Below, in pieces: positions 45,259 to 56,729 of a stretch of DNA of 64,000 bases (position 1 is its first letter; each line of letters begins with the position of its first letter). This stretch comes from Phoma sp. XZ068. Its lineage: Eukaryota > Ascomycota > Dothideomycetes > Pleosporales > Didymellaceae. Below the pieces are notes generated by a model. It was not told the origin of the DNA. It searched no databases and was given only the letters and a program-made list of their open reading frames with translations. The DNA lies in NCBI GenBank assembly GCA_004835665.1, contig RBKR01000013.1, positions 868,001-932,000 of the forward strand, given 5' to 3'. The position numbers and the translations under genes were made by a program.

Positions 45259-46426
45259 GGTTGCGGTTCAAGTTGCCGGAAATATTTTATATTGGGATGT
45301 GGCAAGACCAATGGGGCTCAACGGCGAAAGGGACTGCGATGTGTAGGCAAAACGTAGTCAAGCTAGAGGAGCGGGAGTGTAGACTCAAGTACCCGTGGTA
45401 AAATGAGGGCAGAATTACCCTTCGTAGATAACTCCATGTTCCGACAGGGGACAACGGGCTTAACGCCGGGCACAACGCCATCCACTGTCGTCATTCCGAA
45501 AAATGATGAAGTAGCGCTACCAGCTACCAAACTCACTACCCGCGTCTAACTCCACACCGTCACCACGAAATCTCGCATTCTAACCACTTGTTGAGCCCTA
45601 CCAAGGTGTCTAGTCGATAAATTCCGCAATTCCGGTGCACATTACCAATCATTGTACCCGCTCTGTCGGCACCCAACCTCTAAAAGTGGTTTTGTCCCTG
45701 CATATTGCGACCGGAATATGGATTCCTGAATCAAGCGGTGGATGATAAACGACTCTGTCTGACAAGCTTGCGGCGATCGTCCCGCAGAATCTCGGCTGCA
45801 ATCATTGCGCTCTCATTGGAGGACGGTGTAGCGCATTTCTAAGCTGAGGTCCGAGGCGCGGTTTGATCTGTGATGATACAGGCATAATGTAGCCTTACGC
45901 ACAGACACGTCCTTGAGTTGTGTTTCTTGCATCATAAATATTTGATGTCATCAGTGATGTTGAAGGCCTCCATCTTATATCATGTTCATTGATCTGCATC
46001 AGTGACATACCAACCCTCCTCATTCTCAGATAGTTGGTGCTGAGGTTTCGTAGAATCAATTTTCGGGGTGTTCCCATTTGATCGGCTAAGTGCGAGAAAT
46101 TGATGCCAAGAGTGTCAGCTTGTCAGCAGCGTGCATGGCCGGAGTTTTGGCGGAGTTTGTGTGGCATTAGAACGATAACAATCTGCTTGGCTGTCTTGAA
46201 AAGTGTTGAATTTCGTTGCTGTGTATTATCATTACTCAGTGAACACCGTGCATGCATCTTGTGCAATTCACCGCCCTGCGTACCGAGGATATGGAACTTG
46301 ACACCGTATCTGCGCTTTGAAACGCTTCCTTCTCCATTAATCTATAGTGGGTATTGCTTAGGAATCCATACGTCTGCATCAGACCCCACCTGTTCGCTCC
46401 GACTTCAATACACCATGTACGCTTTG
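45259..46426. other. Upstream region of the PDR transporter
   Basis: 1.17 kb between the PDR start and the GPD1 stop, both on the minus strand. It holds CGG-type motifs (45620-45634, 45712-45726). No gene was seen; short open frames lack motifs. Confidence 0.6.
45620..45634 (-). promoter_or_regulatory. Direct repeat CGGAATT-N-CGGAATT (CGG-N5-CGG)
   Basis: On the gene strand two CGGAATT heptamers are separated by one base, about 365 bp upstream of the PDR start. A related GGAAT-N4-ATTCC inverted pair lies at 45713-45726. Spaced CGG triplets are bound by Zn2Cys6 regulators, which commonly control PDR pumps. Use here is inferred. Confidence 0.35.
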
Positions 46427-47729
46427 CTAATGTTTCGGCTCAATGAGCTCAGGAATATCCTGGGGCTTCGCATTGCCCTCTAGGATGTTGAACACAGCAG
46501 TGAACAATGGGAACTCGGCCTCCTTACCCTGTGACTTGAGGAATTGGTTCACCTCGATGGCAGTGCTGGTGCCTTGCAGCTTCTGGCCATTAAGCTCCTT
46601 CTCCTCGATAGCACCGATGGATTCTCCACGTTCAACGGCCATCTTTGCGCAGCGGAAGTTACGACCACCTGAGCAGGACGTGATGACATCAGCGACACCA
46701 CAGCTCTCCTCTGTGAAGGTGCTCGTGCGAGAGCTCTCTCCAAAGAACGTCTTGCCAAACTTGACCATTTCGAGGATTCCAACGCGCATGACAGCTGCCT
46801 TAGCATTGTCACCCCAGCCCAAACCATCAACGAATCCAGCTGCAAGGGCAATGATGTTCTTCAGAGCGCCACCAAGGGAAACACCAGCAACATCGTTGAC
46901 CAGATGCACATGGAAGTAGGGGCGATGGAAGAGCTTTCGAATGTTTTCGTGAGAAAGAGGAGGATACTCGGATGGCAGAGGAGTCAGATTAGCAGATTGC
47001 TTGCCAGGTTCTACCAAGTTTACCTGGGAAGCGCTCGGCGACCCGCTCGGTGTAGGGTTACGGGAGTCCATCGGTGGTGGATCGTATGCGACAGTCGTCT
47101 CCGAGTACAGCTCCTTGGCGATCTCAGAGGCAATGTTTGCGCCTGACAAAGCACCGCAGTAGATGTCCAAGCCCTTTCCAATGGCCTCTGACATGAGCTG
47201 AATGCCCTTCTCGCTCACGTCGACACCCTTTGTGCAGCAAATAGCTCGAGCATATGGCAGGATCTTGCCTGACAGCTGAGAGCATGTCCTGGCAATGAAT
47301 TGATGTGGGAGCACGAAGACGAGCATCGTGGAGTCTTTGCAAGCGTCGGGCAGGTCGGGGTTTGCGATAACATTCGAAGGTAGCGTGATGTTCGGTAGGT
47401 ACTTGATGTTCTCGTGGACTTTGTTGATGAGCTGCGAGAGCTTCTCAGGCTGATCTGAGCCATTGTAGTGTCGGGAGCTTTTGGGAATCGTGTACTCTTC
47501 CTCGAAAACCCACATCTGCACCTCCTCTTCAAATAGAGAGGGATTGGCCCTGGTATTCTCGGCCACAAGCTTGGCCATTGTGGTGCCCCTACCCATGTTA
47601 GTTGGCTGTTCTGAGGGGCTGATTTTGATCGTGTCCATATCGTCCACATTTGTTGCAACATGCCACATACCAGTTACCGGAGCCCACAATGGTCACCTTG
47701 TGCTTGCGCTGAGCACTGAGTGTTGCCAT
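46427..47729 (-). CDS. GPD1: NAD-dependent glycerol-3-phosphate dehydrogenase
   Basis: Two exons, 47729-47671 and 47588-46427, with an 82-bp intron splitting the nucleotide-binding loop; joined it reads VTIVGSGNWGTTMAKLVAEN. 406 aa. Further motifs are FVLPHQFIARTC, YCGALSGANIASEIAKELYS, the catalytic-Lys region VSLGGALKNIIALAAGFVDG, LGWGDNAKAAVMRVGILEM, and ESCGVADVITSCSGGRNF. The enzyme reduces dihydroxyacetone phosphate to glycerol-3-phosphate in the cytosol, feeding glycerol (osmolyte) and lipid synthesis. A Ser/Pro-rich insert of about 35 residues (near 215-250, SRNPTPSGSPSASQVNL) sits between the NAD-binding and substrate domains; similar inserts occur in filamentous fungal homologues. 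No peroxisomal signal is visible. Confidence 0.95.
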
Positions 47730-48750
47730 GGTCCTGTAAGATTCTTGTTTTCCTGCCGGATATTTGATATACGCGTTGACGTTCGTCGACGCTTTTTGTG
47801 CAGACCGGTAGTGACAAGCTCTGGCGTAGCTTGCTGGTAGGTGGGGTGACAAGGACAATGGCCTCAGAAGCTTAGAGAAAGCCAGTTTAAGTACTTTGAA
47901 GAGTCTGAATGTGAGAACGAGGTCAGCAATGCATATGTCCAGCCCCACTGCGGCTCAAGGTTTCAGCTGCAACGCACCGATAGACTTTATTGCGTCCGGA
48001 AGCGGAAGGATTCCTTGAGCCTCGGTTGCCTGTGATGCCGTGAGGCCGAAAGCTATGATAGACAAGTCGGAGGGTCGCGATGACAGTGGTTTGCACTGCT
48101 TGGAAAGAGGGGCGTCGGAGATGGGTTGCAGACGAAGCTCGAAGATAGCTGCAGATTGTTGAACGATGCAGCTCGTTCAACACCCTTGCGAGGATCCTTA
48201 TCGATTATGCACGCCGGGGCGAGCCCAGCTGATCAACGTTGCAGGACGAATTGGCCAATGACACGCGTGCACTCCAGCGAGTCTGACGTTAAGCAGCGAC
48301 CACGACATATGCGGTCCTGATGCAGGTGGGAGCTCACTTCCAACGTTCCCGTGCTTGTCTGTCATGGTACTGGAAAAGGACGTAAACTCGTGTTGAACCT
48401 AGCCGGATGCGGCCGGCTTGTTTAGTACATGTTTGTATAACACAAGAGAAAGCTGCGTTGCAGTGCATAGCAGATTGGGCGAATGGGAGATTGCACGTAA
48501 CAAGACTTCACACAAACATGCAGAGAGAACAACATTTGAACAGTTGAAGATTTTGATTCGGGGTATTGCAAGTCGTGTATCCTTCATATCATCGCATTAA
48601 AGCTCCTCGAGCTTCTTCTTCTCCATATCATGCGCAAGCGAGCATACAAGACCTTGCAACGTGACGCCAAGGTAACATCGTGTCATCCTCCATTACCACC
48701 ATCACCGACTAGGGACCGGCCCGCTACTAGCACTGAAATAGTGAACCTTT
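47730..48750. other. Upstream region of GPD1
   Basis: 1.0 kb between the GPD1 start and the stop of the GPI-protein gene, both on the minus strand. One AGGGG pentamer (about 48108) resembles a stress element but is single and unremarkable. No gene is supportable. Confidence 0.6.
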
Positions 48751-49428
48751 CTACAAGGCAAGACCGAAGATGGCGAGCAGACCACCAGCCAGAACAGGTG
48801 TGCCAAGGGCGAAGTTGGCGACGGCAGCACCGGAGGAAGCAGCTCCAGAGGTGCCGGAAGCGGTGGGAGAGGACTGGGAGCCAGAGCCGGAGGCAGACGA
48901 GCGGGTAGCGGAGGGAGAGGCAGACGAAGATGAGCCGGAGCTAGACTCGTCGATGGTAGTGTTACCGCAGCGAGAGTCGCGAGTCTGCGTGCAGGCGAAC
49001 TGTTGGGCGCTGTTGCCCTCGCCGTTGGCGCCAAAGGTGGCGTTGATGCATGCATCGTACCAGTAGTAGCACATCTGGGCGGGGACAGTCTGCTGGTAAG
49101 TGCCCATGACGGCGTTGTCGATTGTGGTGCCGTTAGAGCACTTGCAGGTGTAGTTGAGGGTAGACTGCAAACCATGTTAGAGAGCTGTCGCCAGAAGGCC
49201 GGAATGCAAACTTACAGCATCGCAGGTGTTGCCGTTGCTGGCGATGTCACCCTGGCCACCGCACAGGTCGACGCAGGTGTTCTCCTGGGCGTCACACCAT
49301 GACTGCCTCTGGTCCTCAGGCACGCTGTTGACGGGGACCGTGCAGCAGGGAATGACGGTGGTGTTGCTCTGGGCAGCGGCGAAGCCAGCAAGCGCCGAGA
49401 CGGCGACGAAGACGGAGGAGTAGAGCAT
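48751..49428 (-). CDS. Secreted Cys-rich GPI-anchored protein (DUF7707-like)
   Basis: Two exons, 49428-49216 and 49164-48751, with a 51-bp intron between two Cys-containing stretches (GNTCDA and STLNYTCKC); 208 aa. A signal peptide is evident at residues 1-19 (MLYSSVFVAVSALAGFAAA). The mature domain holds about ten Cys (PCCTVPVN, SWCDAQENTCVDLCGGQGD, YTCKCSNGTTI, CYYWYDACI, FACTQTRDSRCG) and N-glycosylation sequons. A Ser/Gly/Ala-rich linker and a C-terminal hydrophobic tail (NFALGTPVLAGGLLAIFGLA) without charged residues indicate GPI addition. This architecture matches a fungal family with an uncharacterised Cys-rich domain, probably in the cell wall or plasma membrane. The function is unknown. 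The ATG at 49428 is chosen because it directly precedes the signal peptide. Confidence 0.85.
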
Positions 49429-51962
49429 GGTAAAGAGCTTTATTGCGCAGAGAGTATCAATGCCTGCGAGAGGAAGCAGAGTCAGCGGGAGATCAACGGT
49501 GATCGGCGGTGGAGAGCAGTTGCGCGGTGGAGAGGCAAGCTGGGAGCGCAATGGTGGAAGTGCATGCGCGTCAGGTGTAAATAATTGCGGAGACGGGTGA
49601 CTTACTGTGATGCGGGCTGTTTTCTGGGATGAGAAAGGCGGTTGCTGGGAGGCGGGTGTGTCGGGCGAGGCAGTCTTAAATGATACGCGGCACAGACTGC
49701 ACCTGCCCTAGCCTGCACTAGTCCCCAATTCATTGAATGCTGTTTCCGAAGCAGGGTATGGAGGAAAGACAGATACGCTCGGACGTGGTTGCTTGCTTCC
49801 TTTCACCGTGAGGGAAATTACTGCCCGGCGCCAATCTATCTGCTGCTCCTCTTCATCTTCATCGACGCTCGCGCTCGTCGAGCTGGCGCGCTGTCTTGGA
49901 GCCCCCAATTGCATATCCCTCTCTTGCAGCAGCGGTTTCAAGGGAATGGCCACCGTGCCCGTTCCGCACTGCCGCAACACTCGGTCGCACGCTAAGGAAA
50001 TGCGGTTGGCTGCGCATTCCACCAGTCCACGCGCCAAGTGACGCACACCAGCACCGAGGGCGCGCAAAGAGCATCGACTTGCGCCGGCGGGAAGCTATTA
50101 CTTGGCTGGGGGCAACATGCGCTCGAACCGAAAGCCCGTCGTTGCCGTTGTGGCCGTGCTCAACAATCATTTCCATGGAAACCCCAACCACTGACACTTC
50201 GGCTCGTACAAGCGTGACAGTGTTCAGACAGGCATTGTACAGCGGGCCGGCTCCACATCAGCCACAGACTGCATCATCGACGGCGTCACAGTGCTGCCAG
50301 CCTTGCCCTTGTTTCATGTCTCACAGTCTCAGACGACATCCCTTGTGGCCGCTCTGCACGACAGCAATGGCCGGCGCATCGACCCTGATAAACACACCAA
50401 GCAAGGCCCCCGCGAATTCGACGCGTCGCTAAACACCAAGCGTCAACACTTCCTGTTTTTCGAGCGCGGTTTCCCGATCTGGACAAAGCCTAGCATAAAC
50501 CCGCCCCACCCAAGACCTCGGGCCGCTTTGACCTCTTCAAGCAGCGCGAACTCAACACCATCTGTGGAGCGGACCTACCTAACAAACTCCACTAAATGTC
50601 GCTCACGACGCTTGAGCACGCTCGCCACCACCAATCCTGCCACACACGACCCACGACCTGCAGAATCGTTCCAAAGTTTTCGCGCATCATTTATGTCAAC
50701 GGGGTTGGCAAGCCTCTACACCAAGCTTTATTTGCTGGTGGCTGGCCTTGATATCCCCGCAGTTCGTTCCAGCCTCAAAGTACCGTACACGCGAATTGCT
50801 CCCGCGAGGCTGGTAGCTCTGACCGTTAGTGACGAAAAGCGGTGTCACGAGCACCCCGCAGCCTTGTGCGCTCGTCAAAGCTTTCGATCGCTTTGTGCAC
50901 AGGTATATATCTGATATAGCCTGATCGAGTTGTGCTTGGAAGATGCGCGTTCTGATACTATGGTATAGGCACGATCTGCTTCCGGTAATTCACAACGCCC
51001 TTTCATAACTACTGACTACTCCCTTGATCTTCTCGGTATCTGGTGCATTTCATGCCAAAACACTACCAGGTAGGTTTACTATCAACATGATTCCATCGTC
51101 CATCATGTCCTTGCTGGAGGAACGTCCAATCCGGCAATAGCACAATCCAGTTAGCTCTGAATTGACAGCTTAGAGCTTGGCTCTTCATAGCTCATTGGTT
51201 GTCTTTCTCTTAGCGTCGTCAGCAGATTACGCGGATATGGCAGTAGAACAACGTCCACCGTCGGCTCCTCAGCCGTCTGCGAGGTGGCGCAAGGTTACGA
51301 CGATAGCGGTGGCGTCGCAGGCTACGTTTCTACCGATCAACTCACTCAACTCCCATTCATGACACGGCTTTGTTGAAAGTAGACGAACGCTAGATATATT
51401 TTTAGCTTGCGTGTCGTAAACAGGATCTCATGAACGTACTCGTGCTCCCATGTTGCTACAGCGCCGTACGGTCAATCGCAGGCAAGACAGTCAAAGGAAG
51501 GTCAATTGATGACGACGATGCCTTGCATAATGTATCAAGGCAAACGACATGCATCTAAGGGATCTCATTTCAGTTGACGGTTTCCAAAAGCTTGAAATGC
51601 GTGGCGATTCTTCCCCGCATATTGAAACATTGGCCCGTGCATCCAAGGCTGTTCGATGCCTGGCTAAACTCCTCTCTTGCAGCCTTCCTTTCGAATCTTC
51701 TGCCAGGGCTTATCACTGGAGTCATGCTGGTGCCATAACATATTTGTAGCATTGTGAATTGACCGCTTGAAGAAGCACGCTCACTGCTCGAAAAATGCTC
51801 GCCCAACATATGTGCATGATGTCACGACTTAAGCGCCTTCGTGGAACTTCATTCCAGCGCCCACATAGCATTGAGTACCCGTTCACTTGATGTGAAACCC
51901 AATCGCAAGGTCCAGTATCCAGAGACATCGACGTGACCTAGCCTCTCCTCCTTACGACCGAC
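49429..51962. other. Long intergenic region before the A-T-R gene
   Basis: 2.5 kb with no gene I can support. Overlapping open frames (for example 49896-50432 and 50291-50914 plus) have biased composition and no motifs. I saw no repeat, terminal inverted repeat or transposase remnant. It forms the boundary between core genes and the accessory-looking A-T-R/MFS pair. Confidence 0.55.
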
Positions 51963-54900
51963 ATGCAAACTAACTACTTTGTCTGCACCCTTGGGCAAGC
52001 TACCACCTTGAACAGGCAGCGCAATCCATACACCACGATAGGCCAGTTTGTGAGCTATCAGGCAGAATACCATCCGTCCATCCCCGCGGTCGGATTCCCC
52101 AGATCCCAGGTGAAAGAGGGGAACTGGAGTTACAAGGTTCTCGCCTTCCGGGATGTCGATCGAGGCACGAACGTATTTGCGGAACGACTATCACGAGCTT
52201 TGGGCGGTCCGCCCAAGACTCCTGAAACGGTAGCACTTCTATGTCATAGTTCGCCAGAGTTTCTCTTCACGTGGTTGGCATTAATGAAGTTGGGTTATTC
52301 GGTACTACTGATCGCACCTCAATGTCAACCTGCTGCCATTCTACACCTTTACAAATCTTGCGCAGCCTCTTCGTTCTTCCATGATATTGCACACGCAGAG
52401 CGGGCAGAACAAACTTGCGAACTGGCCAAGAAGGAAAATGTGGTTGGCTTTGACTCACAGCTGCTGCCACTGCATGAAGGAGAAGACATTTATCATGTCA
52501 TCAGCGAGGTAGTGAAAACGACTTTCGAAACGCCTAGCTTAGACGATACAGCAATTGCGTACCTACATCACACCTCCGGAACCTCATCTGGTCTGCCAAA
52601 ACCTATACCACAAACCCATCGAGCAGGATTAGGCGTCCTTCCTCGCCTTCCAAAGATACCTGCCAAAGCAACTTTCACCACAACGCCTCTCTATCACGGC
52701 GGAATTGCAGACCTCTTCCGAGCGTGGACCAGCAACGCTCTCATATGGCTGTTCCCAAGCAAGGATGTACCCATCACAGCTCGGAACATCTGCAATAGTC
52801 TGGAAGCAGCTTCATATGCTTCCACGGAAGGGCTTCCAGAAGTAAAGTACTTTTCATCGGTACCGTACGTGCTCCAGATGATGGAATCCGACGAGCAAGG
52901 TATGACAATGCTGCGAAAGATGGATATTGTTGGCGTCGGCGGCGCAGCCTTACCAGCAGAGGTTGGTGATCGCCTGGTAAGGAGTGGCGTAAACCTCATC
53001 TCGAGATTCGGAAGTGCTGAATGTGGTTTCGTCATGTCATCATTCCGCGACTTTTCAGGAGACAACGATTGGCAGTATCTGCGAAATTACAACCCAGCAA
53101 AGGTCCTGGGCTTTGAGCCACGGGAGGACAATCTAGCTGAGCTGGTAATCAAAACCGGTTGGCCACACATGGTATATGCAGCTCAAGAAACGTTGTCGAC
53201 ATGCGCTAAGATATCATGTAGGCCAAGCAGAATCGCCCGGATGGATCCTTCGCAACTGCAGATTTGTTCGCCCCACATCCCACTATCCCAGATGCATGGA
53301 TATACAACTCGCGTGCTGATTCTCAGCTGACCCTCATCACGGGCAAGAAGTTTGACCCTGCACCACTTGAGGATTCGATAGCCACCTCAACCCACTTGGA
53401 CGACGTTCTGATATTCGGTACAAACCGACCTTACCCAGGAACGCTATTGCTACGATCCAAGCAAGCCCGCAACATGTCTGATGACGAATTGCTCAATGCC
53501 ATCAGGCCCGCAGTAGAGAAACTCAACCGCGATAGTCAGGACCATGCTAGGATACCTCACGATATGTTGATCCCTTTACCTCACCAGGAGCCACTCGAGA
53601 AAAGCAGCAAGGGGACTCTTATCCGGAGAGTGGCAGAGGCGAGATTCAAGGATATCATCAATCGTGCTTATGATGAACAAGACTCAAACCAGACGGTCGA
53701 GGTATCTGACGAAGGTCTGCCGCAGTACCTGAAGGGGCTGGTACGGTCCATCACATCTCAGTCTACTGATCTGACGGATGATATGGACCTGTTCTCGTAT
53801 GGTGTTGATTCCATTGCGTGCATGCAGCTCCGAACACGACTTAGGAGACTGATACCACATTGTGATAAGCCCCTACCGATGAGCGTTATTGAAGACTGCG
53901 GCTCGATCAAACGTTTGACGGAGTACGTGTTGCGGAGGAGACATGGCGAGTCTGGCGTTGTAGAGGAGGACGAGGAGCAGTTGATGAAGCACCTGGTCAT
54001 GCAGTATGGTTCCTTTGAAGAGCGTGCATCGCAGCCTGCTGCAAATGGTCAGCTTGAGAGTGGCAAGCAGGGAGAAGTTGTTGTGCTGACTGGAGCCACT
54101 GGTGCTCTTGGAGCGCATATCTTAGACATCTTGCAGAAGGATGAGACGGTGAGCAGCATCTACTGTCTAGTAAGAGGATCGGACGATCATGCTGCAAAGG
54201 AGCGAGCTAGCAAGGCCCTCGAGCAAAGAGGCCTGACAAGTCTACTCATGCCTGGTATGGCAAGTGAAAAGGTCAAGGTGGTTTCCGCGCAGCTCGGTGA
54301 CGAGCGACTTGGGTTGAGCGACAAACTCTACCGTCAGCTAGCCAACGAAGCAACTTGCATCATTCACGTCGCGTGGACCGTCAATTTCCGCCTTAAGCTA
54401 CGAAGCTTAGTCAAAGACAACATCGCGGGGGTCAGAAACCTCCTCGACCTTGCTCTAAGCGCGGGACGCACTATCCCTCCACGCTTCGCGTACTGTTCAT
54501 CCACGGCCGCCATCATGAACGGTGAGCTAGATCAGTCCGGCTGCTGGCCCGAGCAGCTTCTCCACGACCCCTCTTCCGCATCTCCACTTGGCTACTCAAG
54601 ATCGAAATGGGTTGCGGAGCACATCTGCGCTTCAGCACACCACCGGACGAGTCTTCGCGGCCGGATTGCTATCGTCCGTGTTGGACAGCTGGCTGGGGAC
54701 TCGAAGTCAGGGGTGTGGAACACGAAAGAAGCATGGCCAATGATGCTGAGTACTGCAAACGTTATCAAATGCCTGCCTGACTTGGGCGACGAGGCTTTGG
54801 ACTGGCTGCCCGTTGATATCGCCGCGCAAGCCTTTGTCCAGTCGACACGGGAGGAGAATTTCAATCAGGAACGCACTCCCGTTTATCATGTTTTGAATCC

Positions 54901-55204
54901 GCATCGCCAGCCTACTTGGCACGATATGCTACTTTGGCTGAAGAAGACGGCAGACTTCGAGATTGTCGCGCCCAAGGAATGGCTCCGACGATTGGAGGAG
55001 AGCGACACTGACCATCCAGCGAGGAAGCTATTAGGTCTATGGAAGGAATCCTATGGTAATGGTGTACCGGAGTCCTCATCTCAGAGGCCGCAATTCGCCA
55101 TGGAAGAGAGCAGAAGATTTGTGCCGGTTCTAAGGGACGTAAAGCCGCTTGATGAAGAGTACGTACAGAGGATGTGGGTGTGGGTGCAAGCCAACGTGCG
55201 CTGA
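51963..55204 (+). CDS. NRPS-like adenylation-thiolation-reductase enzyme
   Basis: Two exons, 51963-53171 and 53222-55204. The 50-bp intron (GTATAT...TGTAG) corrects the frame and joins KTGWPHM to AKQNRPDGSFATADLFAP; 1063 aa. The adenylation domain (about 20-540) has core A3 as HHTSGTSSGLPKPIPQTH, TTPLYHGGI, RFGSAECG (A5-like), FATADLF (A7-like) and SKGTLIRR with the A10 Lys. The carrier domain (about 570-650) has DLFSYGVDSIACMQLR with the phosphopantetheine Ser. The thioester reductase (about 690-1060) has VVLTGATGALGAHILDIL, FAYCSSTAAIM and YSRSKWVAEHI. There is no condensation domain. By family knowledge it activates a carboxylic acid, tethers it and releases an aldehyde or alcohol using NADPH. 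The acid is not predictable. It is shorter than Lys2 and unlikely to be it. The next gene downstream is an MFS exporter on the same strand. Confidence 0.88.
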
Positions 55205-56729
55205 GTCAGATGCACATATGTTGGCGGATGATACCTTCCCATAACGCTCACCGACGATTCGACAGTCGGGAGCAAGGGGTTCACAGGGAATGATCCAGTC
55301 AACCGATGAAAGGCGAAAAACGGAGGTCGTAGTTGATCCAAGACGTGCTACAGTGCCATCAAAACATCCTCGAAACTCTTGTAAACCATTGTTTGTAGTT
55401 TCCAGCTTTAGCACGCCTGTTCACGTGAGAGCGCGGACTGTCGCTGCGTTGCATAGGTTACATGAGGCTGATATTGCCGGCTTGGCACCTTTCACAACGG
55501 GAATATCATTGCGAAGGATGCACCAAGGCGCAAATTGTGATGTGACTCCTGTCCAGGTGTTCAGCAAGGAGTGGTGCCGTCATCAAAGCCCAAGCCTCAC
55601 GAAGTCACCAGGCAGCAACAATCTGACCGGCTACCATTCTGGTCTGAGGCAATCATTCCCAATGGTGACGCGATGACAACCCGAAACGAATGAGACAAGA
55701 TCCACTGTCGGTGGTCGGACGATTCTTGCTGGCCGCCCCGACATTTCTCACGAAGCGAAGACGGGTCGAAAAGCCATGTTAAGCCACAAAGCAGGTTAGC
55801 CAATCTCCAACCGATCACCCGCGCATAATCAGATCTTTAGGCACCTAGGCAGCCATTATTGACGGACGAAACTCCAACACTATAATGGCGCCTTTGGTAG
55901 TGATGGTATCGGACGAATGGGCAAACCTCCTCTCATGGCTATTGAAGAAAGATACGGATTGATGGAGTAATTACCCATGGAGACTTTTCAAGCCTTGTCA
56001 TGCTTGGCTTGCAACTCTTGATGTGTCCCGCTTTTCGTATGATCCACAAAAAATGAGAGATCGACTCACGTTTGCGGAGCAAGTGGCCCTGGGTCTGGAA
56101 TCGTTCTATCGGAGCGCAAGGACACCGCAACGGTCTTGGCTCGCATTCGCGTTGAGCGCTAGACTTTCACAACTCCTATTCTTGCTTGAGGATCTTGCTC
56201 TTTTTTGCTCGACTTGCCAGCAATATCTGTCGCAGCACCCGGTGAACGAAACCAGTGCAACACGGCAACGTGCAGGTGTAACTACCATGGCTGTCCTCTG
56301 TTGCGCGCACACGCGAAGAATGCGTAAAGGGCTTCAGGCGTCCAAATGCTGTAGGGTGTCGCAGATCAGGGACGAAAATTCATCCGCGTCTGTCTACGGA
56401 AACGGGCAAGCGCAATCTCAGCCCTTCACCAACGGTGAGTCGGGCACGTTGTGTCGCGCATCCCGAAACGCAAACAAAGGCTAGCTTCCGCACCCTAATT
56501 GTACCGAGCTGGTCGAACCTCTTGGTATCGCTGCTTGAATCGAACGTTAACTCCGCCCTTGTGAATCATCCAGTCCCTTTCCAAATTTTACTTATAGTCC
56601 CCTCTTCCCTCAGGCTTCTACTTTTCTGCTCACACTAGTTACTCATCCCCAACCAACACTACTACCTTGGACCCTTACTTGGCGCATGGTCTTAGATCGC
56701 AAACTATCACCTGCCAACCTACACACCAG
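55205..56729. other. Intergenic region between A-T-R and MFS genes
   Basis: 1.5 kb separating two same-strand genes. No tailoring enzyme, regulator or repeat is visible. Short open frames lack motifs. Confidence 0.6.

Noticed and set aside
49896..50914. Overlapping plus-strand open frames of 178 and 207 codons
   Set aside because: Pro/Thr/Ser-rich composition, no family motif, no matching splice structure, and rival frames on the other strand.
53072..53333. Apparent frameshift splitting the A-T-R gene into two reading frames
   Set aside because: A 50-bp GT-AG intron (53172-53221) joins the two frames and restores the A7-A8 region, so this is not a broken gene.
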